A DNA stretch of 64,000 nt from Rhodococcus rhodnii (GTDB lineage: Bacteria; Actinomycetota; Actinomycetes; Mycobacteriales; Pseudonocardiaceae): NCBI GenBank assembly GCA_000720375.1, contig JOAA01000029.1, positions 1 through 64,000 on the forward strand, written 5' to 3'. Under the pieces are notes generated by a model. That model searched no databases, was not told the origin of the DNA, and saw only the letters and a program-made list of their open reading frames with translations. The position numbers and the translations under genes were made by a program. Positions 43,660 to 52,262 of this stretch are shown here, one piece after another. Numbering within the stretch: the first letter of the stretch is position 1; the number at the start of each line of letters is the position of its first letter.

Positions 43660-45221
43660 TACTTCGCCGCGGACAGGACGGTCTGCAACAGCCGTTCGGC
43701 GAGGAAGTCGGTCAACGGCTTGCGGTGGTTCTCCTCGCTCGTCCAGTCGTTTTCCAGGTTCTCGGCCACGTGGTGCTCCGCGAGCATGGCGCCGCGCTGG
43801 AAGTGACGCACGACCGGATGCAGGTATGCCGCATCGTGTGCCTGCCCAGGACTGTCCTGCGCGATCCGGCTTACGGTGATGTCGAACGGGTCGACCTTGT
43901 CGTGGTCCGGGCCGTATTCGAGCGTGATGGTGAAGTAGTTCTCGGCGAACTCGCTGTCATGCGCGTAATCGACCGGAACTTCTTCGAAATACTTGGCGTC
44001 CGTGCCGTTCACCGCGATCAGGTCGCCGAGCATGCCGAACTGCTGCCACAGCGCCGAACTGCGGTTCACGCGACCGACGATCGCGTCGGTCAACGCGGCC
44101 GCGTCGATCGGATACGAAATATGGGGCCATGCGCGGCCGTGGTTCTTGTGCTCCAGGATCCGGTGCAGCGCCTTGACCGTGTAGCGGAAGCCGTGGATGA
44201 ACCCGCTCGTCGACTTCTTGAAGTCGCGGACCTGCATCATCGTGCCCGCGAAGTACAGGCCGGGCACGTTGGTCGACTGCCATTCGCTGGTCTGCGCGGG
44301 GAAACGGTCCTTGATCACCAGTTCCGGCGTGCAGTTCTCGGCGAAGATGGACGTGTCGAACCGGAAACCGGTGCACGCGATGACCCGGTCGTACGGGATG
44401 TCCTTGACGACCTCGTTGGCCCTGGAGAAGCTGACCGACGCGACGAACTTGTCGCCCTCTTTGCGGATGCCGAGGATGTTGCCGTCCAGGATCGCGTTCT
44501 GTGACTTGAGCTGGTACGTGTCGAGGAAGTTGTTGTTGACCGCGCGTAAATGCCCGACGTAGTGCGTTTTCCAGGCGAACTTGACCGAGTTCGGCCCGGC
44601 GACATGGATGACACCAGCGGTCTCGACGAGGTTGTCGGCGGTCTCGAACGCGGAGTTGCCCTTGCCGATGATCAGTACGCGTTGGTCGACGAAGTCCTGC
44701 GGGTCGACGCTGACGGTGGTGTACGGCTCCGCCAGGTCGATGCCCGGAATGTCCGGCAAGTACGGCTTGGCCGGCCCGGTCGCGACGATCAGGGTGGGCG
44801 CTTCGTAGACCTCCCCGTTACCGTCCACGACGCGGAAGTTCTTGTCCTTGCTGACTTCGACGGCCCGTGAGTTGTACCGGACGTTCAGGTCGAGTTTGGT
44901 CGCGTAATCGCCGAGATAGCGGACCATGTCGTCGGCGTCGGGGAAATAACGCGGGGTGTATTTGGTGAAAAGCAGGTCATCGTCGTCGGACAACAACGAG
45001 TTCCAGTCCATCCGCAGGTTGAACTCGGCGTCGTCGATCCCGGTGTGCGGCTTGTTGATCGAAATCAGCTGGCGGTGGCGCGGGAACGTCTCGAAGAACG
45101 CTCCCGCCGACGAACCGGCTTCGACCACTAGGTAATCTCGTCCGGCACGGTCGAGGAAGTAGGCCAGCTGCAGCCCGGCCGGACCGGCCCCGATCACCAG
45201 ATAATCGGTGGTAATGGGCAT
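43659..45221 (-). CDS. FOXRED2-like FAD/NAD(P)-dependent oxidoreductase
   Basis: 520 residues. FAD site VIGAGPAGLQLAYFLDRAGRDYLV; second dinucleotide site LIIGKGNSAFETADNLVE. Several segments closely resemble, from memory, the animal FOXRED2/ERFAD protein: RHRQLISINKPHTG, EFNLRMDWNSLL, YFPDADDMVRYLGD, THYVGHLRAVNNNFLDTYQLKS. That protein is an ER flavoprotein; here there is no signal peptide and the enzyme should be cytoplasmic. Flavin monooxygenase activity is the alternative. The ATG has GGAGGGG 4 nt upstream. First gene of a four-gene operon. Confidence 0.85.
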   Translation of the reverse strand: MPITTDYLVIGAGPAGLQLAYFLDRAGRDYLVVEAGSSAGAFFETFPRHRQLISINKPHTGIDDAEFNLRMDWNSLLSDDDDLLFTKYTPRYFPDADDMVRYLGDYATKLDLNVRYNSRAVEVSKDKNFRVVDGNGEVYEAPTLIVATGPAKPYLPDIPGIDLAEPYTTVSVDPQDFVDQRVLIIGKGNSAFETADNLVETAGVIHVAGPNSVKFAWKTHYVGHLRAVNNNFLDTYQLKSQNAILDGNILGIRKEGDKFVASVSFSRANEVVKDIPYDRVIACTGFRFDTSIFAENCTPELVIKDRFPAQTSEWQSTNVPGLYFAGTMMQVRDFKKSTSGFIHGFRYTVKALHRILEHKNHGRAWPHISYPIDAAALTDAIVGRVNRSSALWQQFGMLGDLIAVNGTDAKYFEEVPVDYAHDSEFAENYFTITLEYGPDHDKVDPFDITVSRIAQDSPGQAHDAAYLHPVVRHFQRGAMLAEHHVAENLENDWTSEENHRKPLTDFLAERLLQTVLSAAK

Positions 45222-45276
45222 GAATCCCCTCCATGGGCACGCGTGTGCACGAGTGACAAGGGATGACTACGCACGT

Positions 45277-45291
45277 AACTACGATGTAGTT
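45277..45291. promoter_or_regulatory. Inverted repeat upstream of the FOXRED2-like operon
   Basis: AACTAC-GAT-GTAGTT is a perfect 6-bp inverted repeat with a 3-nt spacer, 56 nt upstream of the flavoprotein start and 97 nt upstream of the divergent WD40/KAP gene. An additional GACTAC lies 11 nt to the left. It could be an operator for a regulator not encoded nearby. Confidence 0.4.
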
Positions 45292-45387
45292 CGATAGTCG
45301 GACATTGTTATTTTTCCCAGTGTCAGCACGACCATCTGGCTGTTGTCTGGACGAAAGCCAACTGGTATGCGCCAGTAGGCTTGCCCG

Positions 45388-48135
45388 GTGCCGAAAAGGG
45401 TCTACGTCATCTCCAGCCGTGAAGATCGGCCGAAGGCCCGGCAGTCTTTGGCGAAGGCGCTCGCCGAAGCGGGCCACCAGGTGGTCGACGAGCTCTTACC
45501 GGATGTCGACGGCGCTGTGGTGGTGATCGGCCCGGGTGCGCTGCATTCGTCGAAGGTCTTCCAGGCCACCCAGCAACTGCTCGCGCTGCAGAACGACAGA
45601 TGGTTCCCTGTGGTCCCCCTGCTGGCCGACGGGATGGACCTGGCCCAGGTCAGAGCCAGCGCACTGCAAGCGCTCGGCGGTATCCAGATGTCCCGGGCGG
45701 CTTCGCTGCAGCACCGGATCACCGACACCCTCGCCGCACTTGGCGCAGGTCGGCAAGTGCCGGCCGAGCGCGTGCACCATCCGTTCACCACGATCCGAGT
45801 GATCAACGCGTCGCCACTCGGCGCGGTGACTTCTGTGACGACAGGCGAGGTGGCGGGCAGTCCTGTTGTCGCCGCCGCCTGCGACAACGGCGAGGTTCAG
45901 GTGTGGCAACTCCTGGACCGAACCGCCCGCCCGTTGGTCCTCATCGGTCACGATGGTCCGGTGTGGACGGTCGCGATCGGGCGAGCCCTTGGCCGGGACG
46001 TCATCGTCAGCGGCGGAAACGACCACGCGGTCCGCATCTGGGACGCGGTGACCGGCGAATCTCTGGCGGTCCTCACGGGGCACCAAAGCGCGGTGAACTG
46101 TGTGGCCATCTCACCCACCGGCACACACGTGGCCAGCGCGAGCGAAGTCACCGGAACGCTCTACTGGCAGCTGCATGACGGCGGGCCTAATGCGGTGCCC
46201 GCTCACAGTTTCAAGGCAGCCACCGCTGTGGCGTTCCACGGCGACGAAATACTCGTCGGCACCTCGACAGGAACCCTGCACCAGCTGAACATCGAGGACC
46301 GGACAACCACGTCCATCGGTGAACTGGCGGTCGCGGTGACCGCCGTAGCCGCTGACGGCCCGATCATCGTCAGCGGTGGCGACGACGGTTTCGTCCAGGA
46401 ATGGAACCTCAGCCGGCCGGTGGAAAGCCACCCAGGCGGGGTTCGAGCTGTGGCCGTGGGCGTTCTCAACGGCGTGGACGTCGTGGTGAGCGGAGGCAAG
46501 GACAGTCTTGTCCAGGTTTGGGAGTTAGCCAGCGACGACATCCGGAAGCTCGAAGGGCACAGCCAAACCGTCCGCGGGGTGGCCGTCGGGACGATCGAGG
46601 ACCAGTCCGTCATCGTCAGCGGTGGGGACGACGGCATGGTCCGTATCTGGGGCGATGTCGTCGCTGACCATGTCGAGTGGCTGTCTGATTCGCCGTCGGA
46701 CGAAGACCTCCTCATGCGCCGCCCGCTCGCCCGTTCCGTGGCGGCGCGTTTGCGGCGGATGAACGACGACGAACCCGGCACGTCGTTCCTTGTGCACGTC
46801 GACGGTCCGTGGGGCGCGGGCAAAAGTACGCTGCTGAAGTTCCTGGAGAAGGAGCTGGAGCCCGCTTTCACGCCAATTCACTTCAACGCGTGGGCTGAAT
46901 CGGGTGTCGGGCCAGCATGGTGGGCGTTGCTGACCAAGCTCCGCACCGCGGTCAGCAAGCAACGGCGATGGCCGGGACGTGTGTGGTTACGCCTCAGGGA
47001 AGCCGTTGCCCGGCTCCGGCGCGTCGGCGCACCCGTGGCGTTGGCGTTCATCGGCTTGATCGCGCTCGCCGGGCTCGTGTGGTGGTTGTTCTCGCCGGCG
47101 GCGATCAAACAGATATCCAATACGATCACTGGCGCGCTCGCAGCCATCGGCACGTTCGGCGCCGGCGCGTTGGTGGTCAGCCGCTTCCTGCTGTGGGACT
47201 CGGCGCGAGGCGCGAAGCTCTTCGAGCAGTCCAACACCAACCCCATGCTCGAGGTCAGCCGGCACTTCGGCTGGCTGATGGCCCGCTCCAAGAAACCCGT
47301 CGTGTTCTTCATCGACGACTTGGACCGGTGCCAGGACACGTACGTCGTCGAACTGCTCGACAACGTCCAGACGCTCGTGCGCGACGCCAGCAAACGAAGC
47401 GCGCACTTCGTCGTCTCCGCAGACGGCGCATGGATCCGCACCAGCTACGAACTGGCCTACGAGAAGTTCAGCGAAGCCGTCTCCGCACCGGGCCAGCCAC
47501 TCGGTTACCTGTTCCTCGACAAGTTCTTCCAGCTACGAATCCCGGTCCCGTCCATCGACGCGCCACGTCAGCAACAGTATTTGCGCGAGCTGCTCAAGGG
47601 ACCGGTGACGTCGACCAAGGAGCTCGCAGAGGAGGAGCACCGCGTTCGCGAACAGCTGACCAAAAGCACCACGGAGGCTCAGGTCATCGAGACGCTCGAA
47701 TCCGCGAGCGCCGAAGTGCGCGACCGGGTCGCGGAAACGGCACTCGACAAATTGACGACCCCGGAAGCCGTGGCCGCGACCGAACACAGCTTGCAACGGT
47801 TCGCTCCCCTGCTGCCGCCGAACCCGCGAACCATGAAACGGTTCGTCAACGCCTACAGCGCTTTGCGCGCCGTGCGGACGCTCGAAGGCAACCCGGTGCG
47901 CGTCGAGTCCCTGGCGTTGTGGACGATCATCGAGATCCGCTGGCCGAGCCTCGCCGACTATCTGCGTACCCATCCCGAGGCGATTTCGCTTGTCGGCAAA
48001 GACGAACTCGACGACGTCCCGGAACGGCTGCGAGCACTGTTCGGTGATCCGGCGCTACGGATGATCGCGAAGGCCGATTTCGACGCGACGACCATCCGGT
48101 CCTGTTGCGGCGTTTCGATCCCTACGGACCGTTGA
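45388..48135 (+). CDS. TIR-like / seven-WD40 / KAP-type NTPase fusion protein
   Basis: 915 residues. Residues 1-125 form a TIR-like domain (VYVISSREDRPKARQSLAKAL...DGAVVVIGPGALHSSKVF...FPVVPLLAD); the Glu expected in active TIR NADases is not apparent. Residues about 140-425 hold seven WD40 blades, ending at VQVW 170-173, VRIW 215-218, LYW 258, LHQL 297, VQEW 336-339, VQVW 375-378 and VRIW 418-421. Residues about 445-900 are a KAP P-loop NTPase: Walker A GPWGAGKST (473-481), two membrane helices (about 549-568, 583-603), Walker B VVFFIDDLDRC (638-648). This sensor-plus-KAP architecture fits prokaryotic conflict systems. It overlaps the DUF4262 gene at its 3' end by 14 nt. Confidence 0.88.
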   Translation: MPKRVYVISSREDRPKARQSLAKALAEAGHQVVDELLPDVDGAVVVIGPGALHSSKVFQATQQLLALQNDRWFPVVPLLADGMDLAQVRASALQALGGIQMSRAASLQHRITDTLAALGAGRQVPAERVHHPFTTIRVINASPLGAVTSVTTGEVAGSPVVAAACDNGEVQVWQLLDRTARPLVLIGHDGPVWTVAIGRALGRDVIVSGGNDHAVRIWDAVTGESLAVLTGHQSAVNCVAISPTGTHVASASEVTGTLYWQLHDGGPNAVPAHSFKAATAVAFHGDEILVGTSTGTLHQLNIEDRTTTSIGELAVAVTAVAADGPIIVSGGDDGFVQEWNLSRPVESHPGGVRAVAVGVLNGVDVVVSGGKDSLVQVWELASDDIRKLEGHSQTVRGVAVGTIEDQSVIVSGGDDGMVRIWGDVVADHVEWLSDSPSDEDLLMRRPLARSVAARLRRMNDDEPGTSFLVHVDGPWGAGKSTLLKFLEKELEPAFTPIHFNAWAESGVGPAWWALLTKLRTAVSKQRRWPGRVWLRLREAVARLRRVGAPVALAFIGLIALAGLVWWLFSPAAIKQISNTITGALAAIGTFGAGALVVSRFLLWDSARGAKLFEQSNTNPMLEVSRHFGWLMARSKKPVVFFIDDLDRCQDTYVVELLDNVQTLVRDASKRSAHFVVSADGAWIRTSYELAYEKFSEAVSAPGQPLGYLFLDKFFQLRIPVPSIDAPRQQQYLRELLKGPVTSTKELAEEEHRVREQLTKSTTEAQVIETLESASAEVRDRVAETALDKLTTPEAVAATEHSLQRFAPLLPPNPRTMKRFVNAYSALRAVRTLEGNPVRVESLALWTIIEIRWPSLADYLRTHPEAISLVGKDELDDVPERLRALFGDPALRMIAKADFDATTIRSCCGVSIPTDR

Positions 48136-48640
48136 CGCCGGGAATCCAGCTTTCCGGCAGACCGCTTTCGGTCAGGACGTGCTGCCAGGTCGCGAAGCCG
48201 ACTGGCGCGTCCGCGGACCACGGCCACAGTCCCTCGTCGGTCGGCGTGATGATCTGCAACGCCGGGAAGTCGCCTTTGCGGTACAACACGAACGCGCTGC
48301 CGAAGTACTCGAAGTAGTGGCCTTTGTTCACCCGCTCGATCGTGACCGGCAGGCCTTCGAAGAAGCCGTCGTAGAGCTGTCCGGGCAAGAAACGCTCACC
48401 GTTCTTGGCGCGATCGAGGTAAGCGTTGATCAGGACCGGCCCCATGCCTTCCGGAAGCCCGATAACGACCGCCTCGGCGACACCGAAACGCCGCCACGCG
48501 CCGACGGAGAACGAGTAGCCCGCGCCTTCCTGGTCCGGTGGGACGTCGATGACCGCACACCCATTGACTTCGGTCTCATGGAGCAGCCAGTCGCGGAATC
48601 TCTGTTCGTCAGGGTTCAGCGGCTCGGACACGTCGGCCAT
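48122..48640 (-). CDS. DUF4262 domain protein
   Basis: 172 residues from the ATG at 48638-48640. The DUF4262-like core is EGAGYSFSVGAWRRFGVAEAVVIGLP, followed by PGQLYDGFFEGLPVTIERV and ALQIITPTDEGLWPWS. The domain is widespread in bacteria and of unknown function. The gene converges on the TIR/WD40/KAP gene and overlaps its end by 14 nt. A possible accessory or immunity role next to a putative conflict protein is only a guess. No signal peptide. Confidence 0.82.
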   Translation of the reverse strand: MADVSEPLNPDEQRFRDWLLHETEVNGCAVIDVPPDQEGAGYSFSVGAWRRFGVAEAVVIGLPEGMGPVLINAYLDRAKNGERFLPGQLYDGFFEGLPVTIERVNKGHYFEYFGSAFVLYRKGDFPALQIITPTDEGLWPWSADAPVGFATWQHVLTESGLPESWIPGVNGP

Positions 48641-48649
48641 TCTGCCTGG

Positions 48650-49216
48650 TCACCTGATCGAGCGATAACCCGCCTTGGCTCTGCCGAACGCGTACAGCAG
48701 ATACCCCAGAGCCAGCAAAGCGACGATGAACCCCGCGATCACACCGGGAAAGCTGGGGGCGCCAGGATTGAGGAAACGGCCGTAGAGCCGCAGATCCGCG
48801 ACCACGTAGTAGATCAGATACAGCAGCGGGTACCCGAGCCAGCTGATCGGGTACCACCACTTCATCGCTCGTTGGTTCCGGCCGACGACCAGGAAGTCAA
48901 CGAGCACGGCCAGTGGCGTGATCATGTGCTCGAACAGCGAGTAGGCGCGACTTAGGTTGCCGCTCAACAACGTCATGAACGTGACGCACACCAGCAGCAA
49001 CAAGACCGTCATCGCGCCACGCAACCACGGCGACCGAGGCTCGGCACGACCCGTAACCAACGGATACACCGCCAGCCCGGTGTAGACGACGCCGGTCAGC
49101 AGACTTGCCTGCTGACTCAACGCGGTCAGCGGATCGGGCAACCAGTCGACGGCCAGGAAGAAACCAAGGAACCCGCAGAAGGCAACGAACAGGCGCCATG
49201 CGAAAACCCCGGGCAC
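48650..49216 (-). CDS. Pr6Pr-family six-helix membrane protein
   Basis: 188 residues with six predicted helices and the pattern of the Pr6Pr/FAR-17a-like group: SLFEHMITPLAVLVDFLVVGRN, MKWWYPISWLGYPLLYLIYYVVADL. The only in-frame start codon upstream of the first helix is the GTG at 49214-49216, which lies inside the yebC terminator hairpin and has no good ribosome binding site; a less usual codon further in may be the true start. Function unknown. It is followed 10 nt later by the DUF4262 gene. Confidence 0.75.
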   Translation of the reverse strand: MPGVFAWRLFVAFCGFLGFFLAVDWLPDPLTALSQQASLLTGVVYTGLAVYPLVTGRAEPRSPWLRGAMTVLLLLVCVTFMTLLSGNLSRAYSLFEHMITPLAVLVDFLVVGRNQRAMKWWYPISWLGYPLLYLIYYVVADLRLYGRFLNPGAPSFPGVIAGFIVALLALGYLLYAFGRAKAGYRSIR

Positions 49217-49225
49217 CGCCCGGGG
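49203..49225 (-). terminator. Rho-independent terminator of yebC
   Basis: On the minus strand CCCCGGGC-GGT-GCCCGGGG (49225-49207) is followed directly by TTTT (49206-49203). It starts 27 nt after the yebC stop codon. It also includes the GTG assigned as start of the next gene. Confidence 0.82.
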
Positions 49226-49251
49226 CTTCGGCAGAACAGCTTCGTCGGCGG

Positions 49252-50001
<750 letters not shown>

Positions 50002-50026
50002 CTCTCCTCCGTCGTCTACGCGCCAG

Positions 50027-50644
50027 TCAGGACGCCCGAACTATCTCCGTGAACAGCCGGTGCACCCGCCCGTCGCCGGTGAGCTCCGGGTGGAAGGCAG
50101 TGGCCAGCACGGACCGTTGCCGAACCGCGACGATCCTACCGGCGGCCGGTCCCGCAGTTTCGGTATCCGGCACCGTAGCGAGCACCTCCACCTCAGGAGA
50201 CACCGACTCCACCCATGGCGCGCGAATGAACACGGCGTGCAACGGCCCGCCGTCGATGTCAGCGAACTCCAGGTCCTCCTCGAACGAGTCGACCTGCCGC
50301 CCGAAGGCGTTGCGCCGCACGATCATGTCGATCCCGTCCAGTTGGTGCTGGTCAGGGCGCCCGTCCAGGACCTTCGAGGCCAACATGATCATGCCGGCGC
50401 ACGACCCGTACGCGGGCAGCCCGTCGGCGATCCGCGCCTTGAGCGGCTGGAGCAACTCGAACGTCTCCAGCAGCCGGGACATGGTCGTGGACTCGCCACC
50501 GGGCAGCACGATCCCGTGCAGCCCGTCGAGTTCCTCGACCCGCCGTACCGGCCGGACCTGCACGTCACAGGCTGTCAGGGCAGCAGCGTGCTCGCGCACG
50601 TCGCCTTGCAACGCGAGCACACCGACAACTGGCTGAGCCGTCAA
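50027..50644 (-). CDS. pdxT: Pyridoxal 5'-phosphate synthase glutaminase subunit PdxT
   Basis: 205 residues of a class I glutamine amidotransferase: [13 protein letters not shown], the nucleophile region [14 protein letters not shown] (Cys of GSCAG), [12 protein letters not shown], and the His-Glu pair [12 protein letters not shown]. It supplies ammonia to PdxS. In related actinobacteria pdxT lies close to pdxS; here about 6.3 kb of other genes lie between them, so pdxT must have its own promoter in the 165-nt gap upstream, 50645-50809. Confidence 0.95.
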   Translation of the reverse strand: MTAQPVVGVLALQGDVREHAAALTACDVQVRPVRRVEELDGLHGIVLPGGESTTMSRLLETFELLQPLKARIADGLPAYGSCAGMIMLASKVLDGRPDQHQLDGIDMIVRRNAFGRQVDSFEEDLEFADIDGGPLHAVFIRAPWVESVSPEVEVLATVPDTETAGPAAGRIVAVRQRSVLATAFHPELTGDGRVHRLFTEIVRAS

Positions 50645-50809
50645 CCTGGGTTCCCCTCCCGAAACGCCTTCTACCAGCTTAGAAGATCAGTTCTCGGCGT
50701 ACGCCCTCACCGCCGGGTTGCCGAGCTCTAAACGGCGGTCGGCCAGATATCCGACATCATATTTCAGATCTGATCCACACTTAACGGCGCGGAGGCCTCG
50801 ACCGCTGTC

Positions 50810-52189
50810 CTAGTCGACCGTGACGGACTCGCGGCGCCGCGAGATGACGCGCCAGCCGATGGCAAGCGCGATGACGATCGCGGGCAGCGAATAGAAAGCG
50901 ATCCGCTCGGCGCCGTCAGAGAACGCCATCAGCACGATGACGAGTGCGAGGAAGCCGAGCGTCGCCCAACCGGTGTACGGGGAACCGGGCATCCGATAGG
51001 CCGGGCGTTCCAGTTCGCCGCGCAACGCCGCCTGCCGCAAACGGATCTGGCAGAAGACCAACGTCGCCCAGGTCGCCACCACACCGAGCGAGGCGATGGC
51101 GATCGCGATGTCGAACGCCTCCTTGGGGACGAGGTAGTTCAGCACCACGCCGAACACGTAGGCAACCGACGTGAACAGGATGCCGCCGTACGGCACGTGC
51201 CGTGCGTTCATCTTGCCGACGAACTTCGGCGCCTCGCCCTTTTCGGCCAGCGCCCGCAAGATTCGTCCGGTCGAGTACAGGCCGGAGTTGCACGACGAAA
51301 GCGCCGCGGTGAGGACGACCGCGTTCATGATGTCGCCGACACCCGGGATACCCAGGCGGGAGAACACCGTGACGAACGGGCTCTCGCCGCCGTTGTAGAA
51401 CGGCCACGGCAGCAACATCGCCAGCAGCAGCACCGAGCCGACATAGAAGATCGCGATCCGCCACACCACGCTGTTGATCGCCTTCGGCAGCACCTTGTGC
51501 GGGTCCTTGGTCTCCCCTGCCGCGATACCGACCAACTCGATCGACGAGTACGCGAAGATCACTGCCTGCAGGGTCATCAGCGCGATCCCGACGCCGGCCG
51601 GGAAGAAACCGCCGTGCTCGGTCAGGTTGCCGATGCCCGCCGGGGTTCCGCCGATGTCCGCGGCGGTCACCACAAGGCCGAGGCCGACCACCAGGAACAC
51701 CACGATGGCCAGTACCTTGATCAGTGAAAACCAGAATTCCAGTTCGCCGAACAGCTTCACCGACAACAGGTTGACCGCGAGCAGGACGCCCAGCGCGATC
51801 ATCGCGGTGATCCACTGCGGGACGTCCGGCAACCACCGATGCACGTAGATGGCGACCGCGGTGATCTCCGCGATGCCGGTCATCGCCCAGTTCACCCAGT
51901 ACATCCAGCCCGAGGCGAACCCCGCCCACGGGCCGATGAACCTGCGCGCGTAAGTCACGAAACTGCCGGAGTGGGGCTCGTGCATGACCAATTCGCCCAG
52001 CGCCCGCATTACGAAGAACGCCGCGATGCCACACAACGCGTATGACAAGACCAGCGATGGACCGGCCTGGTTGAGTCTTCCGCCGGCACCGAGGAACAGC
52101 CCAACGCCGATCGCACCACCGATGGCGATCATTTGTACCTGGCGTTTGCCCAGCGCCTTGCGGTAACCGTCTACATTGACCGAGTCCAT
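50810..52189 (-). CDS. APC-family amino-acid permease
   Basis: 459 residues with 12 membrane helices. AIGGAIGVGLFLGAGGRLNQAGPSLVLSYALCGIAAFFVMRALGELVMHEPHSGSF is the standard motif of the amino-acid transporter (AAT) family; FAYSSIELVGIAAGETKDPHKVLPKAI follows. Closest in appearance to AnsP/GabP-type permeases for asparagine, aromatic amino acids or GABA. Substrate not determined. Inserted between pdxT and the AfsR-type gene, same strand. Confidence 0.92.
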   Translation of the reverse strand: MDSVNVDGYRKALGKRQVQMIAIGGAIGVGLFLGAGGRLNQAGPSLVLSYALCGIAAFFVMRALGELVMHEPHSGSFVTYARRFIGPWAGFASGWMYWVNWAMTGIAEITAVAIYVHRWLPDVPQWITAMIALGVLLAVNLLSVKLFGELEFWFSLIKVLAIVVFLVVGLGLVVTAADIGGTPAGIGNLTEHGGFFPAGVGIALMTLQAVIFAYSSIELVGIAAGETKDPHKVLPKAINSVVWRIAIFYVGSVLLLAMLLPWPFYNGGESPFVTVFSRLGIPGVGDIMNAVVLTAALSSCNSGLYSTGRILRALAEKGEAPKFVGKMNARHVPYGGILFTSVAYVFGVVLNYLVPKEAFDIAIAIASLGVVATWATLVFCQIRLRQAALRGELERPAYRMPGSPYTGWATLGFLALVIVLMAFSDGAERIAFYSLPAIVIALAIGWRVISRRRESVTVD

Positions 52190-52262
52190 AGCTGCCGAAC
52201 CGTAGAGTTTCGATCCGCGAATGATCGAGACCCCTTAAGGAAGACTTAGCGTGAGGCGAACG

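Noticed and set aside
41294..45221. A secondary metabolite gene cluster
   Set aside because: No core synthase gene (NRPS, PKS, terpene or RiPP) is present within the window.
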